Shown piece after piece: positions 33,065 to 46,490 of a stretch of DNA of 64,000 nucleotides. The position numbers and the translations under genes were made by a program. This DNA is from Notolepis coatsorum. Taxonomy: Eukaryota; Chordata; Actinopteri; Aulopiformes; Paralepididae. The notes under the pieces were generated by a model. That model searched no databases and was not told where the DNA came from. It saw only the letters and a list, made by a program, of their open reading frames with translations. Every line of letters starts with the position of its first letter. The stretch's first letter is position 1. Location: the NCBI GenBank assembly GCA_963971535.1, contig OZ020591.1, positions 13,547,577-13,611,576 of the forward strand, in the 5' to 3' direction.

Positions 33065-33210
33065 GAATTTTTACCCTTTAAATGCCAGTGTTTGTGATGG
33101 GCATCACAAATTATTGTAAAAAAGAAAAGAAAACACATATTCAATAAATTTTTTAATGTTTACCCTTTAAATGCCAGTTTGTGTGATGGCATCACAAATT
33201 ATTGTTAAAA
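33065..33210. repeat. Two-copy tandem repeat inside the hAT element
   Basis: TTTACCCTTTAAATGCCAGT followed by GATGGCATCACAAATTATTG occurs at about 33068-33117 and 33160-33205, about 91 bases apart. Confidence 0.8.
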
Positions 33211-33327
33211 AAAACACACAAAAGGTAAAATATTTTCAATATATCAAATGCAAAGTACATTTTTCTGGGGGGGATTGTTACAGGCTAGGCATGTGTCAAT
33301 GATTAGCAGCAACACAGATTTTGATGG

Positions 33328-33370
33328 ATTTTTTGTAATGTCAGATTTGTTATCTGACATTACAAAAAAT
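33328..33370. repeat. Perfect 19-bp hairpin
   Basis: Arm 33328-33346 is the exact reverse complement of 33352-33370 with a 5-nt loop. Core is TGTCAGAT/ATCTGACA. Confidence 0.95.
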
Positions 33371-33756
33371 CTAAAAATAAATGGTTATGATCAGGGCTGA
33401 AGTTGAATTAAAGATTTATGACTGTTTAGACTGCATTACTCTCTGTCACAGTGATCTCCTGGTTGTTCCCCACTTAGGTTATCTAACTATCGCGCCACCG
33501 CAACCAGAAACACTGGCCTGGCCTGCTTCTAAGTTCAGTGGCCTGACTGCAAAAAAGAATTTTTACTGGATGTTTACTGTTAATGCCTGTGTGTCTAATT
33601 TGATGTTATGTTTAAAAAAAAATTAAAACATTTAATTAAATTTTTTTTTTTTTTTTTTTTTTTGCTTTTTTGTAAATGTTTTCAAGTACCACCAGCAGTA
33701 CCACCAAGTACCACTAGTGGTACGCGTACCACAGTTTGAGAACCACTGAACTAGGG

Positions 33757-36057
33757 AATTTGCTATGTATTTTGGGCCTTGCTCATTAAGTGCTTTATAT
33801 GTCAGGAAAAGGACATTAAAATCAATTCTATTAGTTATTGGAAGCCAGTGCAGAGTGGCTAGGACTGGAGTGATATGTTCTCTTCTCTTTGTATGAGTTA
33901 GTAATCGAGCTGCAGAGTTTTGGATAAGCTGAAGCTTCCCAATGGTTGCTTTGGGAAGACCAGTGAACAGTGCATTACAATAGTCAAGCCGGCTTGAGAC
34001 AAAAGCATGAATCAGTGTCTCGGCATCCTTTTTATTTACGAAAGGTCTTACTTTCGCTATGTTTCTTAGGTGGAAGAATGTCGTTTTCATGGCCTTATTA
34101 ATATGAGACTTAAAGGTCAGGTCTGAGTCCAAGATGACACCTAGGCTTGTAACCTCAGTCTTTACATAGGATGACAAACTCCCCAGGTTTTCACACAGCA
34201 CTTCCCTTTTCGCTTTTGGGCCGATCAATAGGATTTCGGTCTTGCTTTCGTTTAATTTTAGGAAGTTATTGTTCATCCACTTGTTTATTGCTAACAGAGA
34301 GTTTGTAATGGACTGTATGGCTGTAGTGTTATTTGGTTCTGCGGAGATATATAGTTGTGTATCATCAGCATAACTATGGAAGCATACATTGTGGTCTCAA
34401 ATGATGTCCCCGAGGGGCAGCATATATAGTGAGAAGAGTAATGGACCAAGGCAGCTTCCTTGTGCAACTCCAAAGTTGCTGTCATGTTTCTCGGATACAT
34501 TGTCTCCAAGCTTAACATAGAACTTTCTCCCCTTAATGTATGTTATGAGCCAATTTAGTACATGATCGGAAAAGCCAACCAGTCTTTCAAGACGACTGAT
34601 CAGGATATTATGGTCAATCGTATCAAACGCTGCACTAAGGTCCAATAGGACAAGAATTGAGACTTTGCCAGCATCGGCGTTTAGCCTGAGGTCGCTAACT
34701 ATTTTAGTAAGGGCAGTTTCAGTGCTGTGATTTGTTCTGAAACCTGATTGTAATTCCTCCATGATGTTATTATCTTTGAGAAATGAGTTTATTTGTACTG
34801 AGACTATATTTTCTAATATCTTGCTGATAAATGGAAGGTTCGATATTGGCCTATAGCTTTTTAGTTCGTTTACATCTAAGTTTGTTTTCTTTAGTAGTGG
34901 TTTTACTACAGCCGTTTTGAATGCATCTGGAAAAGTGCCTGTTTGAAGCGACATATTTATGATTTCAAGGACATGATTTGAGACACTATCGAACACCCGC
35001 TTGAGAAATGCTGTTAGTATAGGATCAAGGCAGGAGGTGGCGGAATTACACTCAGAGACAATCTTACAGAGGTCAGGTAATGTAATACATGTGAATTCCC
35101 CCATAGTTATCTCAGGTGGGTTTCCACTCACAGCCAGATCTATATCAGAGGCAATGCTTGCTCTAATCAAAGATATCTTTTCATTAAAGAAAACTGCGAA
35201 CTCTTCACATTTTGTGGCTGATTGCTGCGGTATATGGGGGGGTGGTATGTTAATCAGCCGGTCGATGGTGGAAAAAAGTACCCTGGAGTTACCCATATTT
35301 TCTGAGATCATTTTGGAAAGATATTCCTTTCTCGCAAGTTGTATTGCCTTATTGTATGCGCCCATGGCGTCTTTGTATAAATTAAAGTGAGCTGTGAATT
35401 TCCTCCATTTTCGATCGGCTATCCTACATTTTCTCTTGTTATCTTTAACATTGGTTTTATTTAACCATGGAGAGATTCTATCAGTTTTTACCTTTTTAAC
35501 CTTCAGAGGGGCGACAGTATCTAACACTGTTGACAAGGTGCTGTGGAAGTTTTGCACTATCTGATTTAAGGAGGAGGATTCACTGCATTGGTAATATGAT
35601 TGCATCATACTAGAGAATTTTGCTTCAGCTCTAGCGTCCAGAAGCCTTCTGTGAACTAGGAATTCGCTTCTGGTCCTATGTAATATTAGGCTTGTATCAT
35701 AGAACACACAATAATGGTCAGAAATTGGAATTTGTTTTACTGATACATTCTCAATGTTTAGCCCTGTTGTTATTAGTAGGTCCAGAGTGTTGCCATGTTG
35801 GTGGGTGGCCTCGTGAACATGTTGCATCAGTCCAAAACTGTCCAGTAGGTTAAGAAACTCGCAACCCCTGGGGTCATCCTTTTTGTTGATATGAATGTTT
35901 AGATCTCCATTAAGAATGATTCGATCATACCTGGTAATGCAGATCGATATGAGTTCTGAAAATTCCTGTATGAAGAGTGGCGAGTACCTTGGTGGTCGAT
36001 ACAATGTCACACATACTACTGGCAGTTCTGTTTTCAATACAATAGCAAGGTCTGTTT
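33757..36057 (-). pseudogene. L2 endonuclease/reverse-transcriptase gene, broken
   Basis: Minus strand from 36057: endonuclease half with VTLYRPP, ILNGDLNIHI and PISDHYCVFYD; then RT with KSYRPISNLPFISKILE, LDLSAAFDTIDH (motif A), VAQGSCLGPLLFSLYM (motif B) and YADDTQLYI (motif C, codons at 34361-34372). A single in-frame TGA at 34397-34399 sits between motifs B and C, probably CGA to TGA decay, because the same frame continues to 33749 with LLIGPKAKRE, LDYCNALFTGLP and HWLPITNRIDF. The hAT insertion at 32579-33748 then interrupts it in GPKYIANSLV. The protein nicks DNA and reverse-transcribes LINE RNA. N-terminal endonuclease is missing. Confidence 0.88.
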
Positions 36058-36086
36058 GTGTTCCCTTTATTTTTTTGAGCAGTGTA
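36058..36086. mobile_element. Isolated Tc1 terminal repeat (29 bp)
   Basis: GTGTTCCCTTTATTTTTTTG and AGCAGTGTA form the 3' tip of the fish Tc1 family whose relic lies at 20429-23460. No other Tc1 sequence is attached; one side is the L2 LINE, the other is the minisatellite. Confidence 0.75.
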
Positions 36087-36945
36087 TATGATACCCACCA
36101 CTGTGTCCTTTATGATATATATATGATACTCACCACTGTGTCCTTTATGATATATGATACCACCACTGTGTCCTTTATGATATATATGATACCCACCACT
36201 GTGTCCTTTATGATATATATGATACCCACCACTGTGTTTCTGGATTTTTTTAGTATCACAAACAGTACTGTATTTGAAAATCTGGTATGTCATAAATGTA
36301 TAGATGTAGCAGTACTGTCTATCTGTATGTCGTGTGTGTCATGATGAATTGAAAATGGGGGACCCTGATGGAAACAAGACGAAGGTCTTTCTCAGGTCTG
36401 CATCCTCTTAACAATTGTATGTATTGAGCTGTACTGTACTGTACCCATTCTGCAATCTGTTAATAAACTTTTCAATCAATCCTTTATGATATATATGATA
36501 CCCACCACTGTGTCCTTTATGATATATATGATACCCACCACTGTTCTTTATGATATATATGATACCCACCACTGTGTCCTTTATGATATATATGATACCC
36601 ACCACTGTGTCCTTTATGATATATATGATACTCACCACTGTGTCCTTTATGATATATATGATACCCACCACTGTGTCCTTTATGATATATATGATACTCA
36701 CCACTGTGTCCTTTATGATATATATGATACCCACCACTGTGTCCTTTATGATATATATGATACTCACCACTGTGTCCTTTATGATATATATGATACCCAC
36801 CACTGTGTCCTTTATGATATATATGATACTCACCACTGTGTCCTTTATGATATATATGATACTCACCACTGTGTCCTTTATGATATATATGATACCCACC
36901 ACTGTGTCCTTTATGATATATATGATACACTGTCCTTTATGATAC
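36087..36945. repeat. 33-bp minisatellite derived from a LINE coding motif
   Basis: Unit TATGATACCCACCACTGTGT + CCTTTATGATATA (33 bp, 11 codons) in two blocks, 36087-36237 (about 4.5 copies) and 36481-36945 (about 14 copies). The plus strand codes repeated YDTHHCVLYDI. The LINE at 31688-32470 has TATGATACTCACCATTGTGT + CCTGTATGATA at about 31957, which codes YDTHHCVLYD. Units alternate GATACCC and GATACTC. Since 33 is a multiple of three, long open frames appear on both strands; they are not genes. Confidence 0.95.
36238..36480 (+). mobile_element. LINE 3'-end insertion inside the 33-bp minisatellite
   Basis: The unit breaks at CACTGTGT (36237) and resumes at CCTTTATG (36481). Between them is a 3' UTR with GTACTGTACCCATTCTGCAA, TCTGTTAATAAACTTTTC and AATCAAT tail, the plus-strand version of the repeats at 11143 and 47092. 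No clear target duplication. Confidence 0.8.
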
Positions 36946-36984
36946 CCACCACTGTGATGCTTTCCTTCATTTTATCTTCTAGCC

Positions 36985-37115
36985 CAGGGGTGGCCAAACC
37001 ATGGCTCGCGAGCCGCATGCGGCTCTTTGCCTGTCAATGTGCGGCTTTTCCATACATAAAAAAAAGGAAAAATTATAATTTTATTTTTTTAATGTCGTTC
37101 CATAAGGACATAGAA
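36985..37115 (+). mobile_element. hAT-type element end (CAGGGGTGGCCAAACC)
   Basis: CAGGGGTGGCCAAACCATGG then CTCGCGAGCCGCATGCGGCT is the terminal of a widespread vertebrate hAT (Charlie-like) element. The opposite end was not found. Confidence 0.65.
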
Positions 37116-37996
37116 TAAACATTTACAATTTTCTTTTTTTAAATGGTCCATTTGCATGTTATTGGTATCTGAATCTAGGAACATATATGGATCAGTGTCA
37201 GAAATAGTGTGTCTGTTACTAGGCTTGAGTAAATTGTAATGAACCAAAGGAGAATATCAATTCTATTAAAAAAAGATAAAATTATCTTTGACTGTGAATA
37301 ACACCATGCTAAAATTGACCAGATCTGAAAAATCTAAGCAAATGAATAAAGGGAAGATGATTAAACAGAAGGTTTTGTAGATACAGTACTGAATTCTGCC
37401 ATCTTTTTTATAATGTATTTTCTCCACCATTTTTCATTGTATTGCAACACCGTTTTTTGCAAGACGTTCACAGAAAGGTAGAGAAACAAACTGTGTTCTG
37501 TTTTATGGCAATGACGTTCAGGTTTGTGGGAGATAATCCCAAAAAATAAGAGACAAGTAAATCCAGAAGTCAGATGATTGACAGGGGCTGGTGTGAGCTG
37601 GGTAGGGTAGTTTTTCGAAATTCGAAAGCCCTGAGTCTCTTCCTTCAAAAGACTACACTCACTTTTGGCTGTGCCACTTCCTCCTGTCAATATGCACCGG
37701 TTTCCAACTCAATGCCCTGAGATTTCTATAATCTTATATTTCACTAATAACAGTTAAAATAATTGGTAAACAAACGTAATGCTGAAAATATACACTTTTA
37801 CTGTATATCTCGGGCTTAAGAGGTTAACCCTGTGAGGCCCAAATTCAAAATACATTAGCAACTTCAGAGGCCAGAGGGTGGGACATATAAACACATTTAC
37901 TATCAAATAGCATTGTGAGGCTGAACAACAGGACCAATTGACTATACATTTTTTTTTTGATTGTTGAACTTAGATTTTTAATATGTTTGTATATTG
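37116..37996. other. Intergenic, nothing supported
   Basis: No gene recognised. GGTTAACCCTGTGAGGCCC at 37823-37841 resembles a piggyBac-type end but has no partner. Confidence 0.45.
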
Positions 37997-40118
37997 TTTT
38001 TTTTTTTTTATATACTTTATTGTGTCAAACAAAAACATTTTACATTTAGGTATAGTAAGTGTACCCACATACACATACACAACTGCACCTGTCCATACCT
38101 ACATACGTACATACCCACACAAATGCACATATGCATATTCCAAATCTTGACACTTTTTTTTTTTTTTTTTTTTTACCCATCACCCATACAAAAAACAGGA
38201 GACGAAAACACAAACAAAGGGGCGAGCACCAGCATAGATCCCGGACCGGCACACATCCAACATCCATCCCTACCCGTCCCCACACACACACAAGAAAAAC
38301 AACAAACAACAACAACAATAATAACAGCAAACAAATAAGAAATTAATAGACAAAAGAAACCAACCAAAAAACTAAAAATTTAAATAAAATAATAATAATA
38401 AGTAAAAAGGCTTGAATTTTCATTGTAGGTATACAGTAGCTGTAGGCCTAAGGGGTGTTCCCCAACAATTGATCAGTAGATCATCACTGTTTCATGTTAC
38501 TTAAAATCTTCCTCAAAGACTGATCTGTCTGTCAACTAGTACCCCTCCATAGTTTAAAGAGACCCCATCTTTTTCCCAGCATATTTTCATTCTTATTGAT
38601 TTTGTAGGTTACCTTTTCCATACTATATATGTCCTCTACAGTTTCTAACCATTTGTTTACTTTCGGGGGTTCAAGTTTTTTCCAAGCTCTTGTAATTTGT
38701 TTAAGTGCTGCAGCTCTCAAAATAAAAAAAGGTATAGTTCTTCTTTTTGTAGGTTTTTGGGGCGTGTTCCTAAGAGTATATCATGTTTTTCTATACCCAC
38801 TTCCTTAAACATCTGTTCCATTATGTCTAGAATATCTGACCAGTAGATTTGAATTTTTTTACATGTAAAGAAAATATGTGTATGGTCAGCATTCTTCTCC
38901 CCACACTCCCTCCAGCAGCCGGGATCATTTTGTGCGTATTTGGACATACTCGATGGTGTTCTAAAGTACCTCATATTTATTTTCCAAGCATACTCCTGCC
39001 AAAAGGGTGATTTTATGTAATGGAAGATATCTTTAAAGCTTTGATTCCACTCCTTATCTGGTATGTTTGTTTTCAGTTCCTTCTCCCATTTATTTTTAAT
39101 ATAGCTTAAATCTTCAATTTTGTTTTCTTGGAGCATTTTGTAGATTTGTCCAGTTGTATTTTTGAGGTTATGGCTTTGTTGAGTCTTTATCATGTATTTC
39201 AGTAGGGGGTGGAGATCTTCAAGAGTTTTAATTTGGACTTTTTCTCTTAAGTAGCTTCTTACTTGCAGGTATCGGTGAAAGTGATTACTAGGACAGGCAT
39301 ATTTATTAGCTACATTTTCAAAAGAATCCACTCCTTCATTGTACATTTGATAGAAACGTATGAGGCCCTTAGCTTCCCATGTCTTAAAAAAACCATCAAT
39401 ACTGTTTGGAGAAAAATCTGGGTCCCATGCTATTTGTCTTAAGCAGATCATTTCTTGTTCCTTAATTTTATTTATTTTACATATTTCCCTCCAGATTTTA
39501 AATGTGTTATATATAGAGTAATTGTGTATTTTGATCTGTGCTTTTTTATATCTGGAGAAGATCAATGTGCTGAGTGATTCCACTAGATTCATCTCAATTG
39601 ACTTCCATTTGGGTCTCATCTAGTTTTTCATCCATATTAAAATCGGTTTTACCTGTGCTGCGTAATAATAATTAATTAAATTTGGTAATGCTAGTCCCCC
39701 CCCTTCTTTTTTTTGTTGCAAGATTTTGAGTTTGACTCTAGGTTTCTTTTCATCCCATATAAATTTTCTCAGCAGCCCCTCCCAAACGTTGAAACATTTA
39801 GGTGTTATGTATAATGGCATGTTTTGGAATAAAAATAGAAAACGTGGCAAGATGTTCATTTTAATAATATTAATTTTTTCAAATAAAGTGAGAGGTACAA
39901 TTTTCCACCTATTCAGATCTTCCTTTACAGAGTTCTCCAAACTTCCATAATTACACTGATGTAGATTGTCTAGGTCAGTGGTTCCCAACCTTTTTTGAGT
40001 ACTGTACCACCAAAGCATTTCAAGCCAACCAAAAGTACCACCTACTACGCGATCAATCGTGGTGATGCCCAGGATGTATAATTAATAAATGAATAGTCTA
40101 TATATTGTGGCAGACGGG

Positions 40119-40281
<163 letters not shown>

Positions 40282-40467
40282 ACCTGGATAAAGTCACATG
40301 GTCACACAGGTTGGCAGTTTATTGAAGTAAAGCTTTAGTTCTGAGACACCATTCACCATGGATAGCCACCAGCCACCATGACAGCACAGAGCAGTGTATA
40401 GTCAAATCGGCACGGCGGCCGATACGTGGCACAGCGGCCCTACATTAAAATTGACATGGCGGCCCAT

Positions 40468-40644
<177 letters not shown>

Positions 40645-40839
40645 CTAAGGTGAAACCTGGGAGTGGAAGAAGGAGAGAAGTGATGAGGAGAGATAGAGAA
40701 GAGAAGATTTTTGTCTGTGTGACCCAATGCAACAATTAATGTGACACTTAAATCATATATTCAATCATAACTAATCATATAAATTATAATAGCCATTGTT
40801 TAAAGACTAAAAAAAGGTTAGTAACCTACCAATTAATGT

Positions 40840-41564
40840 GACACTTGAGCCTGTCATACAAGCTAAGAACAGTTGTGTCTGACTCTTTACCTTGAAGAGA
40901 GAGATTCAGCTGGTTGAGTTTGCTGAAAATATCAGAGAGGTATCCCACGCAGCCGGGCTACCCAGTCTGCGTCGTCGAACATCGCCACAAGGGGGTGTGT
41001 GTACTCAGACAGAAATGCCCTCACTTCATTGCGCAGCTCAAACAGCCGCTGTAACGTCTTCCCTCGGGATAACCACCGGACGTCGGTGTGAAGCAGGAGC
41101 TGTTTATGTTCTGACCTACCGTCTTCACAAAGTGACTGAAACAGTCTATGATTCAAAGGCCTGGACTGTATGAAGTTGATCACTTTTACGGCATCATTCA
41201 AAACATCATTTAACTCTGGACTCATTCTATGTCAGGGTTTACCTTTTTTAACGTGTGCCATTAATCCATTTACTCTCCCGGTCATCACTGCGGCGCCATC
41301 TGTGCACACATGAGAGCAGTATTTCCAATCCAGCTTGTGTTGAGAGAAAAAATTGTCAATAACGTTAAAAACGTCCAGTACAGTAGTTCTCCCCGTGAGT
41401 TTCTTGCAAAACAGAATGTGCTCGTTCATCTCCAAAGTGTCTTTGTAACGCATAAACGCAATCAGTTGTGCTTCCCCACTGACATCCGTCGATTCATCCA
41501 ACTGCAAAGCGAACATATATGCTTTACATTGTTTCTGGATGAACCAGCTCGACTCAGCCATTGA
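40840..41564 (-). pseudogene. hAT (Charlie/ZBED5-like) transposase remnant
   Basis: Minus strand from 41564: ALQLDESTDVSGEAQLIAF (first catalytic Asp region), EHILFCKKLTGRTTVLDVFN and HVCTDGAAVMTGRVNGLMAH (second Asp region). After a gap it resumes with MSPELNDVLNDAVKVINFI, HTDVRWLSRGKTLQRLFELR and further to YLSDIFSKLNQLNLSLQG. These are typical of the RNase H-like catalytic region of vertebrate hAT transposases. The BED finger and the C-terminal dimerisation end are absent, and a segment around the RE/H motif is deleted. Inactive. Confidence 0.85.
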
Positions 41565-41889
41565 TCCATAATGATTTTTATCTCAATAAACACCAGCGCA
41601 TTCACTTGATAGGATGTTGTTTTGCTAGCCAGCACGCCACTACAATGATGATAATTCAGAGTTTTGTTTTTCTTCAATGAACACCTGACAGCTGACAGAC
41701 AGTCCGGCGCCGGCGGGCGGGAAGCTGAACTCAGCGCCAATAATAATATAATTATAGCCAGCAAATGATTACTTAATTTGAATGCCCCCAATTTTGGTTA
41801 CATTATTACAGATTATGCATTATTCATTATGTGGGTACAGTTTTCCTGTACAATTTCTAATAAAAAAAATAAATAAAAAAAACAAAACG

Positions 41890-41922
<33 letters not shown>

Positions 41923-44321
41923 CAAAATCTTTTCACGTACCACCTGGGGACCACTCACGTACCACTAGTGGTACGCGTACCACCGGTTGGGAAACACTGG
42001 TCTAGGTTATTAGGTATAGTTATTCCCAGATATCTCACTTTGTTTCGGTCCCATTTAAAGTTAAACTGTTTTTTGAAGTCTTTCTCCAAGTGGTCACCTA
42101 CTTCCATAGCTTCAGTTTTATTTAAATTAAGCTTATATCCAGACAGAACTCCATAGTTTGTAATTTCATCGAGTAACTCCGGTAGTGAAATATATATATC
42201 TGTAAGATACACTATGATGTCGTCCGCGTACAGTGCTAGTTTATGTTCATCTTCCTTTATTGTGAGACCTTTTATCCTCATATTTTTCCTTATGCTTTCG
42301 GCTAAGGGTTCTATGCATAAGGCAAATATTTGGGGCGATAATGGGTCCCCTTGTCTTGTCCCCCTTTTTAAAATAAATTTCGTAGAGAGTGTCCCATTCA
42401 CTCTTACTCTTGCGTTAGGTTCTTTATATATTCCCTTAATCAATTTAATAAAAGTTTGGTGGAATCCAAAATTCTCACATACTCCAAATATGAAGGGCCA
42501 TGACACCCGATCAAAGGCTTTTTCAGCATCTAATGTCAATGTCAGCATTTGTTGCTTTGTTTGTACTGCATAATCAATGATATTAAGAGTACGCCGCACA
42601 TTGTCGCTTAGGAGACGATCTTTAACGAATCCTGTTTGGTCCAAGTTAATTATATTAGGTAGTATATGTGAGAGTCTGGTTGCTATAATTGATGTGAATA
42701 ATTTTTGATCTACATTTAAGAGCGATATTGGTCTATACGATGCACAGTCTGTCGGGTCTTTTCCTTCTTTAGGTATAACAGTAATGATTGCAGAATTCCA
42801 TGTGTCCGGCCAGTTTCCTGTTTGTAGGATCTCATTAAAAACTCTACATAAGATGGGAGTAACTAGGTATCTAAACTCCCTGTAGAATTCGTAAGTAAAT
42901 CCATCACTTCCAGGACTTTTTCCCGGTTTACCCTTCTGGATGACCTTTAGGATTTCTGTCTCTACTATTGGTTGTACTAATTCATTATTTTGTTTAACGG
43001 ACACTGTGGGAAGGTTTAAAATATCTAGGTATTGTTTAATTTTCTGTGGGTCCACACCTATTACTTCTGGAGTGTAGAGGTTTTGATAATAATCCTTAAA
43101 ACATAATGCTATTTTCGATTTCCCCCTCTTATATGTGGAGTTGTTATCCATAATAGTGGCTATTGCAGTTTTTTCTTTCTGTTTCTTTAGTTTAAATGCT
43201 AATATTTTCAGTGCTTTTGGGCTGTTGTCATAATATGTTTGCCTACAGAGGATGAGATTATTTTCAATGTCATGTATTTCTATAGTTTCCAATGCTTTTT
43301 TAGCTACGTTCAATTGTATCTGTACTTCTTTGTTCCTCCCTTTCTCATGTTCTTCTTGTAGTTTTTTTACTTTGTTTTCCAGTACCATCTTTTCTCTATC
43401 TCTTTGCTTCTTTTTCCAGGATGAATATGCTATGATTTCTCCTCGTATTGTTGCTTTTGCAGCTTCCCACAGTATTGTGGATGTCACTTCTCCATTGTCA
43501 TTGATCTCAAAGTAAGACTTCATGCTATGTTTTATTTTCTCCTTGAAGTCCTGGTCGCCAAATAGGGAGTTGTTTAGCCTCCAAATTGTTTCCCCTCGTT
43601 CCATCTTCAAGTTTAATTCCATTATGATTGGTGCATGGTCTGCTATAGTTATAGGTAATATTTCACATTTTGTGACCTTTGAAATCTCATTTTTAAACAT
43701 AAAGAAGTAATCTAGTCTTGAATAGACCTTATGTGCATTGGAATAAAAGGTGAAGGCCTTGCCTTGGGGATGTAGACAACGCCAAACATCCAAAAGTCCC
43801 AACTCTATTTGGGTTTTTCGTAATAACACTGCCGCTTGTTCCGATTTATGTTTTATTCTACTTTGGGTGTCTACCTTCTGATTCATCACCAAGTTGAGGT
43901 CTCCCCCCATTATGAGTGTTCCCTTCACCTCTGTCATTATCAAGGATACGATTATTTTCATTAGATCTGCTCCTTTTCCAGGCGGATTGTAGACATTAAT
44001 CAAAGTTATTTGTTGTTCTTCTATTTCCCCCGTAACCAAAACATATCTTCCTTCCTTATCTCTGATAAATTTTTCTTTATTAAAAGTGAGGTTATTTTTT
44101 ATGAGGATTGCCACTCCTCTTTTTGCTGATGTGTGAGAGGAGAAGAATACTTGGGCTGAGGCTAATTTCTCCAACTTTGCATGTTCCACTTTGGTCAAGT
44201 GTGTTTCCTGAAGGAAGATTATTTCTCCTCCTTCCTTCTTACGTTTTTGCAGTATCCTCTTCCTTTTTATTGGGTTATTTAGGCCATTTGTATTGAGAGA
44301 GATTAATTTAAGTGTCCCCAT

Positions 44322-45140
44322 TGCACTGCTTTTGAGGCTCTTTTCTTATATATGTATTCAAAACCTTTAACCAAAAAAATAAAAATAAAAACATAGATAA
44401 CTGAAACTTTGTGTACAAGAACACAAACATAAAACACAAACATAACACCCAACAGTGAACTTCCAATTTCTGCAACCTCTAACCGGTTACAGGAGATATT
44501 CCACATTATTAAGGTTATGTGGAAAGAGGGGTTATCATTAAGTAACCCCTGCCACAAGGTGGTGAGTGTGGCTATAGTTATGGGACAAAAGGTTGCCCAT
44601 ATCTGCATGGTAGACGGCATGCGGGTGCACAGTCCCTCCAATAATTTCTCTATAGCTAATTTGTGTAACTCAAGTATATCTCCAATACAATTCAAAGAAT
44701 AGATTATAATAATAGTCATAGTATATGCAGGTATGCATACATATACACGATACTACGCATACATACATACATACATACACACACACACAACAATCAACAG
44801 CACCCTCCCCTCCAGACATGTCTCTAATCTCTATAGCTCACATAGATCTCTAATACCATTCAAAGCATAGATTATAATAATAGTCATAGTATATACTGGC
44901 ATGCATACATATACACAAAACTACATACATACCGACTCACACACACACACACACACAGCAACTAACACCAATACGGGGAAGGGTAACCATATGTCATACC
45001 TACACTCATATGTGCATACGCTCGCATGCATTGCACCCACATGTGAGCACACATAACACACATAACACATACCCCCCATACCAACACCAATCACCATTAT
45101 GTGCATGTATAGTGTCCCTAAACTGCCGTTTTAGCCTTTT
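44322..45140. repeat. CA-rich region with a two-copy 170-bp repeat
   Basis: Sequence upstream of the L1 ORF2 (its possible 5' region) grades into CATACATA and CACACA tracts (44757-44790, 44937-44958). TAGATTATAATAATAGTCAT + AGTATAT..GCATGCATACATATACAC occurs at about 44700 and 44870. No gene supported. Confidence 0.6.
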
Positions 45141-45589
45141 TTTTTTTTTTTTTTTTTTATTAAAATGACAAGTCTCTATTGGTAGCCAAGCACTCTTGTG
45201 CGTTGAGTGAAAGTACCTATATGCTCAAGAAAAGAAGAGAGAAGGAAAAACAATAATAGTATAAATATATCTTCTTAACGTTCAGGGGGCCCCATACAAC
45301 TTTTTTTTTTAGGGCCCCCAAAAAGCCAGAACCGGCCCTGTCTGCTTGCATGCATGCAGGTATGCATGCACACACACCTTGCACGTATGACAATGCTACA
45401 CACATCACCACACTATACCCACATAAACCTGTGCATATATATACACATACACACATACATATGCATGCACACATGCACCCATTCCTAATTATAAAAATGT
45501 AATAAAAAAAATATATATATATACATAAACATGCCTACACACACTACTCATACTCAAGAGAATAATGAGGACTTTTCTTTTCTTTTCTC
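45141..45589. other. T run and possible hAT end; otherwise nothing
   Basis: A T run lies at about 45138-45158. On the minus strand CAGGGCCGGTTCTGGC then TTTTTGGGGGCCC (45343 downward) resembles the end of a known fish MITE, with no partner seen. The rest is CA/TA-rich. Confidence 0.4.
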
Positions 45590-46217
<628 letters not shown>

Positions 46218-46490
46218 TAGAGTAACAAAACGAAAATCCCTTCACAATAATTTTTCGTTTGTTGACCGTGTGTATACAAGTTCACATCTTCTAATGAGAG
46301 TCGGGGAAGGTAGACGCAAGAGAGAGGGCTGGGGGGGGGGGAAACTGCAATTGTCTTATAAAGTTCAATATTCCATATTGCCCGGATAATCATGAAAAAA
46401 AAAGGAGAGGGAGATGTGGTGGGAATTGTCACTGGATTCCAGTAGATATATTCTCTTATGTAGTCGTCACATTTACAGTACCTTAGTCTC
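46218..46490. other. Unassigned sequence
   Basis: Possibly the 3' UTR of the adjacent inverted LINE. A G run lies near 46330. No gene supported. Confidence 0.35.

Larger units (their letters stand above)
32579..33748. mobile_element. 1,170-bp non-autonomous hAT element (CAGTGGTTCTCAAAC ends)
   Basis: Ends CAGTGGTTCTCAAACTTTTT and GTTTGAGAACCACTG, with CAAGTACCACC motifs inside both ends, are flanked by a perfect 8-bp duplication AACTAGGG (32571-32578 and 33749-33756). Removing it rejoins the L2 frame (GPKYIANSLV then SYLPSRTLRSS). The core holds a TC-rich tract, a two-copy repeat and a perfect hairpin, and no transposase. Ends resemble those of the element at 39976-41999 (CAGTGGTTCCCAACC). 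Confidence 0.95.
31500..36057 (-). mobile_element. L2-type LINE, inverted, with two insertions
   Basis: Three blocks belong to one element: 33749-36057 (endonuclease end, RT, start of C-terminal domain), 32471-32578 (next part) and 31500-31687 (C-terminal end with YSATKLWNTLPTHIRNASS). They are separated by an hAT element and a plus-strand LINE. The 5' end is cut at 36057 beside a 29-bp Tc1 terminus. The 3' UTR may extend to 31468 and, across the Gmr1 insertion, to about 24304. Confidence 0.88.

Noticed and set aside
36408-37118. Repeat proteins on both strands across the 33-bp array
   Set aside because: Period 33 is a multiple of three, so frames stay open automatically; no start context or non-repeat domain supports a gene.
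37823-37841. piggyBac-type element end at GGTTAACCCTGTGAGG
   Set aside because: No second TTAA end with matching inverted repeat was found.
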